64,000 nucleotides of DNA from Fusibacter sp. A1 (GCF_004125825.1 NZ_QQWI01000012.1:1-64000); one strand, 5' to 3'; numbered from the stretch's first letter, positions 26,506 through 35,457 are shown. The notes: a model not told the origin generated them from the sequence alone. Made by a program: numbers and translations.

Positions 26506-27774
26506 TCAAAGCACGCTGCTCATCATGGGGTAATCTTCATCGTTTACCGTTCCGCCTTGTACAGGGGCGAATCCGGACTGAACAAAGCATGCGCGTATCA
26601 GACTCTTATTGCCGTATTTTAGACGTATGTCGTCAATGGTCTGGTCAAGGGCGCGGCGCATTTCGATATTGACAGGATCGAGCAGTGAATACTGATAAAA
26701 ATCCTTGGGTTTAAAATTTGAAAGCCTCACACCTAAGTGTCTGATGGCTTCACCTTGCCATGATGCATCAAAGAGCCGTTTGACTTCTTCGAAGACCACT
26801 GAGGTCACATCGGTCTGAAAACTAAGCTTGTGCTGGTGTGAGTACCTGGACAAGTCATGGCTTCGGATGCTCACTGAAACAAGCCCCGCAAGAAGGTTTT
26901 CTTCCCGTAGCCGCATACAGACCATCTCCGTGAGTGAGAGGAGCACCATATACGCATCTTCCTTTTGGGTGACATCATAGCGAATTGTCGTTGAATTGCC
27001 AAGTCCTTTAATCGATTCATTCTGAGCTCCTCTCAGCGCGCTGTCCTCAATACCATGAGCGAAATCATAAATCATAAGGCCGTGCTTCTTCAGTTTGAAC
27101 CGAATGAAGTCGCGGTCGATCGATGCAAGGTCGCCGATAGTGTAAATTCCTATTTCGTGTAGTTTGGGTACGGTACTTCTGCCGACCATGTATAGGTCGC
27201 CTACAGGCAGCGGCCACATCTTCTTTTCGATCTCATGGGGATAAAGCGTATGCACGTTGTCGGGCTTTTCAAAATCACTAGCGACCTTAGCGAGTAGCTT
27301 GTTTGTCGAAACGCCGACATTTACCGTAAATCCGAGGCGTGTTTTTATGGCATCCTTCAGTGTATGTGCAAATTCCACAGGATCTCCGTATAGCTTTTTA
27401 CAATCGGTCAGTTCGATAAAGAACTCGTCTATCGAAAAGCGCTGCAGGGTGGGGACATATTCCTCAAGCACCGACTTCATGGCATTGGAGCATTTCATAT
27501 AAAGGCCGTAGGAAGGCTTTACAATGGTGAGAATAGGACACTTTTGAAAGGCGACATGTATAGTTTCACCTGTTTGGATCTTATAGCGTTTGGCGGGAAT
27601 TGATTTTGCCAGCACAATGCCACGTCTGGTCTTTGGGTCGCCACCGACAACCGATGGAATTTCTCTTAAATCGATCGTGGATCCGTTTTCGAGTCTGTGA
27701 ATCGCCTCCCAGGAAAGGTATGCTGAATTGACATCGATATGCATGACAATGCGGTCTTCAGACATAAACATCAC
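26506..27774 (-). CDS. Y-family DNA polymerase (DinB/UvrX-like)
   Basis: A translesion DNA polymerase. Motif VMHIDVNSAYLSWEA holds the first catalytic Asp and SIDEFFIEL the second Asp/Glu pair. A helix-hairpin-helix region follows (VGRSTVPKLHEIGIYTIGDL), and the C-terminal little-finger domain is complete. At about 420 residues it resembles the Firmicutes UvrX/YqjW branch more than classical DinB (about 350). It is second in an operon behind two LexA boxes, so it should be SOS-induced. ATG at 27774 and ATG at 27765 are both possible starts. Confidence 0.92.
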   Translation of the reverse strand: MMFMSEDRIVMHIDVNSAYLSWEAIHRLENGSTIDLREIPSVVGGDPKTRRGIVLAKSIPAKRYKIQTGETIHVAFQKCPILTIVKPSYGLYMKCSNAMKSVLEEYVPTLQRFSIDEFFIELTDCKKLYGDPVEFAHTLKDAIKTRLGFTVNVGVSTNKLLAKVASDFEKPDNVHTLYPHEIEKKMWPLPVGDLYMVGRSTVPKLHEIGIYTIGDLASIDRDFIRFKLKKHGLMIYDFAHGIEDSALRGAQNESIKGLGNSTTIRYDVTQKEDAYMVLLSLTEMVCMRLREENLLAGLVSVSIRSHDLSRYSHQHKLSFQTDVTSVVFEEVKRLFDASWQGEAIRHLGVRLSNFKPKDFYQYSLLDPVNIEMRRALDQTIDDIRLKYGNKSLIRACFVQSGFAPVQGGTVNDEDYPMMSSVL

Positions 27775-27779
27775 TCCTT

Positions 27780-28040
27780 TTAAAATTTATAAAGAACCCA
27801 AGTGCAGTTGGATAAGGTGTAACGGAGTTCATAAAGTCTCCGGATACCCGCAATCGCACTTTCGCAGGTGAACACAAACGCATTTTCACCCGCCCGCTGT
27901 GTTTTTTCGATTTTAACAATGCGGTCCACACGAACAATTTCTGAAAAATCCTCATCTTCGAATTTAAAGCGAAGTGGACGGATATCTCCATTTTTATTAG
28001 ACCATGAGATGGCATCAATCGGTCTGGCGACAAGTTTCAT
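27780..28040 (-). CDS. Small protein paired with the Y-family polymerase
   Basis: This 86-residue protein begins MKLVARPIDAISWSNKNGD after GGAGGG and ends five bases before the polymerase start. A longer frame to 28151 would run through the promoter and LexA boxes, so the internal ATG is preferred. From memory, similar small proteins (RPID..W....G...P.RFR) sit next to Y-family polymerases in other Clostridia, but I cannot name a family. Gene order and the shared SOS promoter suggest a role with the polymerase, comparable in position to YolD with UvrX. Confidence 0.75.
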   Translation of the reverse strand: MKLVARPIDAISWSNKNGDIRPLRFKFEDEDFSEIVRVDRIVKIEKTQRAGENAFVFTCESAIAGIRRLYELRYTLSNCTWVLYKF

Positions 28041-28106
28041 TTGAATCCCTCCAAGCAATGTGAGCGAGTTATGCTCAATATATAGTATTTCTATCTTCAT
28101 TATACA

Positions 28107-28148
28107 CGAACATCTGTTCGATATCAATAAAATACGAACAGATGTTCG
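28107..28148 (-). promoter_or_regulatory. Two LexA (SOS) boxes
   Basis: CGAACATCTGTTCG (28107-28120) and CGAACAGATGTTCG (28135-28148) both fit the Firmicutes LexA consensus CGAAC-N4-GTTCG perfectly. They lie 28 bp apart upstream of the small-protein/polymerase operon. Confidence 0.92.
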
Positions 28149-28224
28149 CAAGTTTTAATGACTCTGCCGCTGTGAAAACGTTTATCAATTGTATTTGCAA
28201 CATGTTAAAGCTTGTTTAAAAATA

Positions 28225-28253
28225 TTGTCAGCACTCAAAAAATAGTGTAAGAT
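28225..28253 (+). promoter_or_regulatory. Promoter of the ptb-iorAB operon
   Basis: TTGTCA (28225-28230), 17 bp, TAAGAT (28248-28253). Confidence 0.65.
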
Positions 28254-28261
28254 AAATGTGC

Positions 28262-28300
28262 GTTCAAATAATTTAGTAAAGCCTACTAAATTATTTGAAC
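28262..28300 (+). promoter_or_regulatory. Perfect 17-bp inverted repeat at the ptb-iorAB transcript start
   Basis: GTTCAAATAATTTAGTA and TACTAAATTATTTGAAC are exact complements separated by five bases (AAGCC). It begins about nine bases after the -10, so it lies at the start of the transcript. It may be an operator or a 5' stem-loop that protects the mRNA; it lacks a T run, so it is not a terminator. Confidence 0.75.
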
Positions 28301-28338
28301 ATCAAATACATATTTAATTCCAATAAAGGAGTGATAAC

Positions 28339-29250
28339 ATGATTAAAAGTTTAAATGAACTTATAGGCGCTGCAAAAGCTCAAAGTAAGATGAGACTTGC
28401 GGTAGCTGCCGCGGAAGATGCAGACGTTTTAAGCGCAGTTGTCAAAGCGGCCGAACAAGGTATTGTCGAGCCGGTTCTAGTGGGGGACAGTCAGGCGATA
28501 GGGCAGTTGGCATCCGAATTGGGACTTGATATTTCAGCATATGAACTGATCGCGTCACAGTCGCTGGAAGAATCAGCAAAGCTTGCGGTTAGTCTTGTAA
28601 GTGCAGGGAAGGCAGACTTTTTGATGAAGGGTCTTATCGACACCGCTATTTTGTTAAAAGCGGTTCTTGACAAAGAGATCGGCCTTAGAACAGAAAGTCA
28701 ATTATCACATGTGATGGTTTATGAAGTTCCTAACTATCATAAACTGATCTACTTGACAGATGGCGGCATGAACATCGAGCCGGACCTTGAGGCAAAAGCT
28801 AAAATTCTCGGAAACGCAGTGCTTGTCGCAAAAGCGTTAGGCAATCAGGAAGTAAAAGTCGCTTGCATTGCCGCAAAAGAAAAAGTGAATCCAAAAATGC
28901 CTGTCACAGTTGAAGCGAGAGCTTTACAAGAACGCGGGGAAAAAGGTGAGTTCGGTCCTGGAGTCATCGTTGAAGGCCCGCTTGCCGTGGACTTGGCATT
29001 TTCAAAAGAAGCTGCGCAGATCAAGAAGTTTGAATCGCGTATCGCAGGGGACACCGATATCGTATTGGTACCTAACATAGAAGTAGGCAACGGAATCGGT
29101 AAATCGCTGACCTATCTTGCAGGAGCCAGCTCGGCGGGTATCATCATGGGTGCCAAGGCGCCGGTTGTACTTGTTTCACGTGCTGACGATTACGAAACTA
29201 AACTCAATTCGATCGCGCTTGGTAGTGTGATTGCTGCGAGTCTAAAATAG
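28339..29250 (+). CDS. ptb: Phosphate acyltransferase (phosphate butyryltransferase-like)
   Basis: It transfers an acyl group from acyl-CoA to phosphate, giving an acyl phosphate for ATP formation by a kinase. The 303-residue length and features such as ADFLMKGLIDT, TDGGMNIEPDLEAKA and the C-terminal GNGIGKSLTYLAGASSAGIIMGAKAPVVLVSRAD are typical of phosphate butyryltransferase. It stands directly upstream of indolepyruvate oxidoreductase genes, not next to a butyrate kinase, so the natural acyl group may be an arylacetyl or branched one. That substrate is inferred from context. AAAGGAG precedes the ATG. Confidence 0.88.
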   Translation: MIKSLNELIGAAKAQSKMRLAVAAAEDADVLSAVVKAAEQGIVEPVLVGDSQAIGQLASELGLDISAYELIASQSLEESAKLAVSLVSAGKADFLMKGLIDTAILLKAVLDKEIGLRTESQLSHVMVYEVPNYHKLIYLTDGGMNIEPDLEAKAKILGNAVLVAKALGNQEVKVACIAAKEKVNPKMPVTVEARALQERGEKGEFGPGVIVEGPLAVDLAFSKEAAQIKKFESRIAGDTDIVLVPNIEVGNGIGKSLTYLAGASSAGIIMGAKAPVVLVSRADDYETKLNSIALGSVIAASLK

Positions 29251-29269
29251 ACCTAGAGGAGAGTGCTGT

Positions 29270-31048
29270 ATGAAAAAACTTATGACAGGCAACGAAGCTG
29301 TTGCTCGTGGTGCATTTGAAGCGGGCGTTACATTTGCTTCTGCCTACCCGGGCACACCAAGTACAGAAATTTTAGAGAACATGGCTCAGTATAAGGCGGA
29401 CGTCTACTGCGAATGGGCTCCAAATGAAAAGGTGGCTCTTGAAACTGCTATCGGTGCTTCTATCGCAGGTGCCAGATCACTTGCCGCGATGAAGCATGTT
29501 GGTGTGAATGTCGCAGCCGACCCACTGTTCACTTTCGGTTACACAGGCGTAACAGGCGGTATGGTCCTTGTGTCTGCCGACGACCCAGGTTGTCACTCAT
29601 CACAAAATGAGCAAGACAACAGATACTACGCTAAATTTGCTAAAATCGCATGTATCGAGCCATCTGATTCTCAAGAATCGCTTGATTTCATGAAAGAAGC
29701 CTATAAGATTTCTGAAGACTTCGATGTAGCTGTTCTTTTTAGAATGACGACTCGTACATGTCACTCAAAAACACTGGTTGAAGAAGGCGAGCGCGTTCCT
29801 GTTGCGATGAAAGAGTATGTCAAGCAGCCTGGAAAATACGTAGCTGCTCCTGCAACTGCAAAAAAACTGCACCCGATTGTTGAAGACAAGCTTGTAGCAC
29901 TAGAGAAATTCTCGAACGAAACGCCACTTAACAGAGTGGAAATGAACGATAAGAAAATCGGTATCATCACATCGGGTGTCGCCTACCAATATGCAAAAGA
30001 AGTATTCGGCGACAAGGCATCTTACCTTAAACTTGGTTTTACATTCCCACTGCCGATGGATAAAATCAGAGCATTTGCAAATGAAGTGGAAACACTTTAT
30101 GTCATCGAAGAGCTTGAGCCTTTCATCGAAGAGCAAATGAAGGTAGCCGGCATTGACTGTATCGGTAAAGCCGTGATTCCTAGAATCGGCGAACTTAATC
30201 CCGATATCATCGCAAAGGCGATTTTAGGCGAAGACAGACCGGTTGTACAGATGAGCGAGGAAAGCATCGTTGGCAGACCACCAACATTATGTGCCGGTTG
30301 CCCGCACAGAGGTTTCTTCTATGCGCTCACTAAAAAGCGTAATGTGATGGTGACAGGCGATATCGGTTGTTACACACTGGGTGCGGCTGAGCCGCTAAAC
30401 ATGATCGATACGGTAATCGACATGGGTGCATCGATCTCAATGGGTCACGGTGCCGCACAAGCCTTTGCTAAGAACGGTGTTGAAAAGAAGGTAGTCAGCG
30501 TAATTGGTGATTCTACATTCTTCCATACAGGCGTCAACTCCTTGATGGACGTTGTATACAACGGTTCCAACACGGTAAATGTCATTCTTGACAACCGAAT
30601 CACAGGTATGACAGGCCACCAAGAAAATCCTGGTTCCGGTTATACGTTAATGGGAACTCGTGCTAAAGAAATCAATATCCCTGCATTATGTGCGGCGATC
30701 GGTGTCGAGCATATCCAAACCATCAATCCGCTGATCCTTGACGACGTTTCTAAAGCGCTTGACGAGGCATTCGCATTTGAAGGCCCATCGGTAATCATCA
30801 CTAGATGGCCATGTGTACTTAAAAAGTTCTCTCCAGAGGATATTAAGGAGTTTGATCTTGCACCGAGCGTTTGTGAAGTGATCGATGAAAAATGTCGTGG
30901 ATGTAGAGTATGTACAAAAACTGGTTGTCCTGCGATCAGCTTTAACAAAGAAACTAAACTTGCATCAATCGATAAGACTATGTGTGTAGGTTGTGAAGTA
31001 TGTCTTCAATCTTGCCCATTTGACGCAATCGAAAAGGTAGGTAAATAA
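29270..31048 (+). CDS. iorA: Indolepyruvate ferredoxin oxidoreductase, alpha subunit
   Basis: It converts arylpyruvates (from Trp, Phe, Tyr) plus CoA into aryl-acetyl-CoA, CO2 and reduced ferredoxin. The 592-residue chain has an N-terminal pyruvate-oxidoreductase fold (SAYPGTPSTEILENMA), a central thiamine-diphosphate-binding region (GDIGCYTLGAAEPLNMIDT, GDSTFFHTGVNSL) and two C-terminal 4Fe-4S motifs (CRGCRVCTKTGCP and CVGCEVCLQSCP). It is two bases ahead of iorB. GAGGAG precedes the ATG. Confidence 0.96.
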   Translation: MKKLMTGNEAVARGAFEAGVTFASAYPGTPSTEILENMAQYKADVYCEWAPNEKVALETAIGASIAGARSLAAMKHVGVNVAADPLFTFGYTGVTGGMVLVSADDPGCHSSQNEQDNRYYAKFAKIACIEPSDSQESLDFMKEAYKISEDFDVAVLFRMTTRTCHSKTLVEEGERVPVAMKEYVKQPGKYVAAPATAKKLHPIVEDKLVALEKFSNETPLNRVEMNDKKIGIITSGVAYQYAKEVFGDKASYLKLGFTFPLPMDKIRAFANEVETLYVIEELEPFIEEQMKVAGIDCIGKAVIPRIGELNPDIIAKAILGEDRPVVQMSEESIVGRPPTLCAGCPHRGFFYALTKKRNVMVTGDIGCYTLGAAEPLNMIDTVIDMGASISMGHGAAQAFAKNGVEKKVVSVIGDSTFFHTGVNSLMDVVYNGSNTVNVILDNRITGMTGHQENPGSGYTLMGTRAKEINIPALCAAIGVEHIQTINPLILDDVSKALDEAFAFEGPSVIITRWPCVLKKFSPEDIKEFDLAPSVCEVIDEKCRGCRVCTKTGCPAISFNKETKLASIDKTMCVGCEVCLQSCPFDAIEKVGK

Positions 31049-31049
31049 G

Positions 31050-31631
31050 ATGAGCAAAACTACAAATATTCTATTATCAGGTGTAGGCGGTCAAGGAATC
31101 ATCCTAGCAAGTAAGATTCTTGCTACAGGCCTTATGAACAGCGGTTACGACGTTAAAATGTCAGAAGTTCACGGTATGGCACAACGTGGCGGTTCGGTAA
31201 CAACACAAGTTCGCTTCGGCGAAAAAGTGTACTCTCCGATCATCGGAAAAGGCCAGGCGGACATTCTTGTATCGTTTGAAGAGATGGAAACTGCCAAATG
31301 GATGGAATTTGTCAAGCCTGAGGGCACCGTTGTCATCAACACGTTCAGAATCCCATCGGCTCCAATCCTTATAGGCAAAGCGGACTATCCGGAAGGCGTT
31401 ATCGCAGAAGTCAAATCGAATGTTGAGAACACACAGCTTCTTGATGCCGCGACGATGGCTAAAGAGCTTGGAAACGTGAAAGCGATGAACGTGATCATGG
31501 TAGGCGCCCTTGTCAAAGGTCTTGGCCTTACAGACATCAACTGGGAAGACGTGATCAAATCACTGGTTAAAGAAAAATTCATCGAGCTGAATGTCAAGGC
31601 GTTCAACTTAGGATTTAACGCAGTAAAATAG
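31050..31631 (+). CDS. iorB: Indolepyruvate ferredoxin oxidoreductase, beta subunit
   Basis: The 193-residue gamma-type domain partner of IorA. The start NILLSGVGGQGIILASKIL, with MSEVHGMAQRGGSVTTQVRFG, is the family signature. Its start lies two bases after the iorA stop, so the subunits are co-translated. With the upstream phosphotransacylase this forms an oxidative route for aromatic amino-acid fermentation. Confidence 0.95.
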   Translation: MSKTTNILLSGVGGQGIILASKILATGLMNSGYDVKMSEVHGMAQRGGSVTTQVRFGEKVYSPIIGKGQADILVSFEEMETAKWMEFVKPEGTVVINTFRIPSAPILIGKADYPEGVIAEVKSNVENTQLLDAATMAKELGNVKAMNVIMVGALVKGLGLTDINWEDVIKSLVKEKFIELNVKAFNLGFNAVK

Positions 31632-31637
31632 TAGGAT

Positions 31638-31670
31638 AAAGCAGCGACTCCGGTCGCTGCTTTTTTGTTT
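31638..31670 (+). terminator. Terminator of ptb-iorAB
   Basis: AAGCAGCGAC pairs with GTCGCTGCTT, followed by T6. Confidence 0.9.
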
Positions 31671-31783
31671 TTATAAGATTATAAACAGTCTCTCAGCATT
31701 TTTTAATGTAGATGGGGTATGATATGACTTAAGTAGGAAATAAGTGATAGAATAAGTACATATATAGCTAGAAGGGAGCAATT

Positions 31784-32614
31784 ATGTGGAACAGGGCAGA
31801 TCTAAAGGATAAGGCAAAAGGATTTTTAAAAAAATACTACTGGAAGGCGTTCTTAGTGGCGCTCGTGATCGCCATCGTCACATCGGGCGGAAGCGGGTCG
31901 AATAACAATAAGGGAATTCAGTACAAGCTGGATAGCAGCATGTGGAACCAAGAGACGATCAGTGAGAGTGTGGATTCGATTAGTGATTCGGTGGGAGCGA
32001 TTGAAACTAGCATCGATCGAGGCGTATCTAGAATGATGCCGCTCGCTTTGGGACTTCTCATCGGGCTTGGCGGATTGTTCATCTTTATCGGCGCGATGAT
32101 GGCGCTTGCGTTTAAGATCTTTGTCGGGGCGCCCCTTGAAGTCGGCGGGCGGAGTTTCTTTTATAAAGGGGCTTTGACGGACGACGAAGTGCATTATGCC
32201 CACCTTGGCATGGCTTTTAGAAAAGAACATTACACCAATATCGTGTGGGCGATGCTGTACAGGGGAATCATGAACTTCTTGTTCTTCTTACTACTGGTCA
32301 TCCCAGGAATCGTCAAGCACTACGCTTATTCGATGGTACCCTACCTGCTTGCGGACAATCCGAACATGAACGCTCGGGAAGCTCTTAAGCTAAGTGAAAG
32401 AATGACAAGTGGCCATAAGCTTGATATATTGATATTGGACTTATCCTTTATCGGATGGTATATTTTAGGTTCGCTGCTTTTCGGTATCGGAATCTATTTT
32501 GTGAATCCATATGTCTATGCAACTAAGGCTCAACTTTATATTTCACTTAAGGAAAGTGCCATAACTGCTGGTTTCTTTGATGCAAAAGGACTGGTAGGAA
32601 TTGAGGAGTTCTAA
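31784..32614 (+). CDS. DUF975-type membrane protein
   Basis: A 276-residue protein with about five hydrophobic segments. It begins with a short cytoplasmic stretch rich in Lys and aromatic residues (NRADLKDKAKGFLKKYYWKAF), as in DUF975 proteins. The central part has FRKEHYTNIVWAMLYRGIMNFLFF and the later NMNAREALKLSERMTSGHKLDIL, also typical. The function of the family is not known. A terminator follows. Confidence 0.8.
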   Translation: MWNRADLKDKAKGFLKKYYWKAFLVALVIAIVTSGGSGSNNNKGIQYKLDSSMWNQETISESVDSISDSVGAIETSIDRGVSRMMPLALGLLIGLGGLFIFIGAMMALAFKIFVGAPLEVGGRSFFYKGALTDDEVHYAHLGMAFRKEHYTNIVWAMLYRGIMNFLFFLLLVIPGIVKHYAYSMVPYLLADNPNMNAREALKLSERMTSGHKLDILILDLSFIGWYILGSLLFGIGIYFVNPYVYATKAQLYISLKESAITAGFFDAKGLVGIEEF

Positions 32615-32627
32615 CTGAATAGCTAAC

Positions 32628-32660
32628 AAGGGGCATGATGCTTAATGTATCATGCCTTTT
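32628..32660 (+). terminator. Terminator after the DUF975 gene
   Basis: AAGGGGCATGAT pairs with ATCATGCCTTTT. It lies inside the open upstream part of the following frame and so supports the later start at 32737. Confidence 0.75.
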
Positions 32661-32736
32661 AATTTTGCAGGTCTTTAAAGAGACTGCAAAAAAATGTATA
32701 CTGAGATTGTCGACTGAAGCGCAACTGGAGGTTTTG

Positions 32737-33537
32737 ATGATGATGACCACGTTTAAAGAATCCACTCTAGAAGAATGCGGAGCAATGCAAATTGAGTATT
32801 ATAAGGCGTTGACGGCACCTCTTGATGATATGTGGGAGCTGGGGATTATTGCAAAAGCAAATTATTTCAAGATGGTGGGCGATGAGGTATTCGGGTACTT
32901 AGTGCTTGATGATCAAAAGTCGCTGCTGCAGTTTTATGTCTGTCCTGAGTTCATCAATTGCTCGTCAGAACTTTTTAATGAGGCTAGGATGCGACTTGGC
33001 TTTGAAAAAGCGTATGCGTGCACCTATGAGCCGTGGTATCTGTCCATATGTCTTGACCGTGCAACTCAAGTCACTGTGAACTCAATCATGTATGAAGATG
33101 CACTCAAAGAAAATCAACTAGTCATGCCTGACGGCCTATCTGAAGTGTTGGCGCTATCAAGTGATTTGGACGCAGCGCTGACGTATACCGATCAGAAGGT
33201 GGAGATTGCAGGTGACTGGTTGATTCCCTATTATGATATGCTGGTCGACTCCAAAGGCCTATATCTCTATTATATGCAAGATGAGATTGTCGGCACAGGT
33301 GAGATAAGACAGAGCAAAACAAGTCATCAGACTGCGAATTTGGGGATGACGGTTTCTAAAGATCACAGGAAAAAGGGCTTGGGCACACTTATTTTAAGCC
33401 GTATGAAAGCCCTTGCTTATGAAAGAGGCTTAGCACCTGTATGTTCGACAAGTATCGACAATGTCGGTTCTCAAAATACGATCATGAAAGCTGGATTCAC
33501 TGCTAGAAACAGGGTGCTGGAAATTATTTTGGACTAG
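32737..33537 (+). CDS. GNAT family N-acetyltransferase (two-part)
   Basis: A 266-residue protein. The C-terminal half is a clear GNAT domain (about residues 130-266; LGMTVSKDHRKKGLGTLILSRMKALAYERG, the acetyl-CoA loop, and SIDNVGSQNTIMKAGF). The N-terminal ~120 residues resemble a weaker, possibly degenerate GNAT half. I choose the ATG at 32737 because GGAGG is five bases upstream, while the frame's earlier ATG lies within a terminator hairpin. Substrate unknown. Confidence 0.82.
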   Translation: MMMTTFKESTLEECGAMQIEYYKALTAPLDDMWELGIIAKANYFKMVGDEVFGYLVLDDQKSLLQFYVCPEFINCSSELFNEARMRLGFEKAYACTYEPWYLSICLDRATQVTVNSIMYEDALKENQLVMPDGLSEVLALSSDLDAALTYTDQKVEIAGDWLIPYYDMLVDSKGLYLYYMQDEIVGTGEIRQSKTSHQTANLGMTVSKDHRKKGLGTLILSRMKALAYERGLAPVCSTSIDNVGSQNTIMKAGFTARNRVLEIILD

Positions 33538-33554
33538 TAAAACAGGAGACCTAC

Positions 33555-34310
33555 ATGAAATACTATATTCTTACTGGAACAACCCGTGGACTTGGTAAAG
33601 CGCTTACATTTGCCCTCACAAAAAAGGGGAACCATCTCGTGACCTTATCAAGGTCTGAAAACGAAGTGCTTAAGTCATATGAGAAATACAAGGATGTCTC
33701 GCACACTGAGATTTTGGTTGACTTGAATGACATGGAAGCACTGAAAAATGCGATGGAAAAGGTGTTCAGCGTGATACCGGATACGGCTGAAGGCGTGTAT
33801 CTTGTGAATAACGCCGGCACTGTCCAGCCGATGAAGCCCATAGAAGACTGCACGGCAGATGAAATCGCAAGGAGCTACCAGGTAAACACGGTTGCTCCTG
33901 TGGCGCTGACTGCTGCATTTATAAGGCACACGCAGCAGTTCGATTGTGATAAGAAAATCGTTAATATCTCTTCAGGTGCAGGTAAAAAGCCCTACGAGGG
34001 ATGGTCTTGTTACTGCGGTACGAAGGCGGCGATCGATAGTTTCACGGGTGCTGTGGCAAAGGAACAGATGCATCAGGAAAAACCGGTCGGCATAGTTTCC
34101 TTTGCTCCTGGGGTCATCGACACCGGAATGCAGGCTGAAATCAGAGCGTCGAAGAAGTCGGATTTTCCTAATCTGGAGCGCTTTATCGCATTAAAGGACA
34201 ATGGTGAACTACTAAGACCCGAACAGGTAGCAAATGTAGTGATCGACCTGCTTCATGGAAGTGGTTTCGTACAAGGCGGAATCTTGGACATTAGAACATT
34301 AGAGGTATAA
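33555..34310 (+). CDS. Short-chain dehydrogenase/reductase (YueD/sepiapterin-reductase-like)
   Basis: An NAD(P)-dependent oxidoreductase of 251 residues. The cofactor loop is TGTTRGLGKAL (TGxxxGxG), with NNAG at about 90-93 and the catalytic Ser (NISSGAG) plus Tyr-x-x-x-Lys (CYCGTKAA: Y and K are kept). The pattern is closest to (S)-benzoin-forming benzil reductase/sepiapterin reductase-like enzymes. The physiological substrate is unknown. AGGAG precedes the ATG. The next gene starts two bases after its stop. Confidence 0.85.
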   Translation: MKYYILTGTTRGLGKALTFALTKKGNHLVTLSRSENEVLKSYEKYKDVSHTEILVDLNDMEALKNAMEKVFSVIPDTAEGVYLVNNAGTVQPMKPIEDCTADEIARSYQVNTVAPVALTAAFIRHTQQFDCDKKIVNISSGAGKKPYEGWSCYCGTKAAIDSFTGAVAKEQMHQEKPVGIVSFAPGVIDTGMQAEIRASKKSDFPNLERFIALKDNGELLRPEQVANVVIDLLHGSGFVQGGILDIRTLEV

Positions 34311-34311
34311 G

Positions 34312-34923
34312 ATGAGATTACTTTATGGGACGACAAATCCCGCGAAATTGAATTCGATGAAAATAGCGCTTGAACCGATCGGCATTGAACTGATCGGACT
34401 AAATGAGTTGGAAGGAGAACTGCCTGAAATTGCAGAGGACGGCAGTGAGCCTATAGAAAACGCGAGACAGAAGTCGGTCGCCTATTATAAGACGTTCGGC
34501 ATCCCGGTGTTTTCTTGCGACAGCGGCATGTACTTTGTCGACGAGCCGAATGTCATGCAACCCGGCACCTTTGTAAGGCGCTATACAGGGGTTGACATGT
34601 ACGATGACGATCAGCTCCTCAAGCATTATAGCGGGGTCGCAAAAGCCAACGGCGGTACGATAAAGACCCAGTATATCAATGCGGTCTCTTTGGTGCTTGA
34701 TAAGGATACAATCATCGACCATCAAGGGGATGACATCAGTTCGGATCCTTTTTTGCTGAGTGAGAAGGCCCATGCAAAAAGAGTGGAAGGTTTTCCGCTG
34801 GATGCGATTTCAATCGACATCGCATCGGGTCGGTACTACTATGACCTGGATGCTGAGAGTGTGGATGTTGAAAAGTGGCAGCGTGGAATGCGCGAGTTTT
34901 TTACAAGACATCTTAGACGTTGA
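34312..34923 (+). CDS. Divergent ITPase/Ham1-like nucleoside triphosphatase
   Basis: The N-terminus LLYGTTNPAKLNSMKIAL matches the Ham1/RdgB opening (T/S-x-N-x-x-K), followed by SGM and FVRRYTG in place of the usual active-site strings. Typical members hydrolyse dITP/XTP to keep abnormal purines out of DNA. Here the central motifs are altered, so activity may differ. At 203 residues the length is normal. It is coupled to the SDR gene upstream. Confidence 0.72.
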   Translation: MRLLYGTTNPAKLNSMKIALEPIGIELIGLNELEGELPEIAEDGSEPIENARQKSVAYYKTFGIPVFSCDSGMYFVDEPNVMQPGTFVRRYTGVDMYDDDQLLKHYSGVAKANGGTIKTQYINAVSLVLDKDTIIDHQGDDISSDPFLLSEKAHAKRVEGFPLDAISIDIASGRYYYDLDAESVDVEKWQRGMREFFTRHLRR

Positions 34924-34984
34924 TTTCTATCATCCTAAATCTCTTTTCATGCTATAATTAGTTAAAATGAACTTGGGAGGAATT

Positions 34985-35407
34985 ATGACATTTACTTTCA
35001 GTAATCGAAACCTATGGCAAATCATTTGCATAGAACTTGTCATCGCAAGTCTGATCGCGCTGTTTTCCAGCATTATTCTCATAAGGATTCCGTTTATGGC
35101 GCTTCTCTTTTTTGTGTTGGGTGTGACAAGCATTGTCTATGCGGTCAAGTTTTACGATAAGCATACCAAAGAGTATCTGAAGATAGATGAGCAGTCGATC
35201 TCACTGCATGGGCTTGTAAGTCAAAAAACAATTGATGTTCCGATCACCACCATAAAAAAGCTGATTCATCAGGGCAACATGATCACGATTTATGACAGCA
35301 GCGCCCAGATTTTTAAGATACACTTAAACTATATGGATGCTGAAGATATTAAAAAACTGTTGATGTACCTTAAATATACTCCTAACATTTCTGTAAAGAT
35401 CATCTGA
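34985..35407 (+). CDS. Small membrane protein with PH-like cytoplasmic domain
   Basis: A 140-residue protein with two membrane helices (about residues 10-32 and 35-55), followed by a soluble beta-rich part (YLKIDEQSISLHGLVSQKTIDVPITTIKKL) like bacterial PH-type domains. The start at 34985 follows GGGAGG; the upstream frame is not supported. No function can be assigned. Confidence 0.65.
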   Translation: MTFTFSNRNLWQIICIELVIASLIALFSSIILIRIPFMALLFFVLGVTSIVYAVKFYDKHTKEYLKIDEQSISLHGLVSQKTIDVPITTIKKLIHQGNMITIYDSSAQIFKIHLNYMDAEDIKKLLMYLKYTPNISVKII

Positions 35408-35432
35408 CTCCCAGTGTATGGGGGTTTTTTTA
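35408..35432 (+). terminator. Probable terminator before carAB
   Basis: CTCCC pairs with GGGGG (with a mismatch) around AGTGTAT and is followed by T7. The stem is short. Confidence 0.6.
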
Positions 35433-35457
35433 TGCATGGAATGTATAAAACTTTTTC

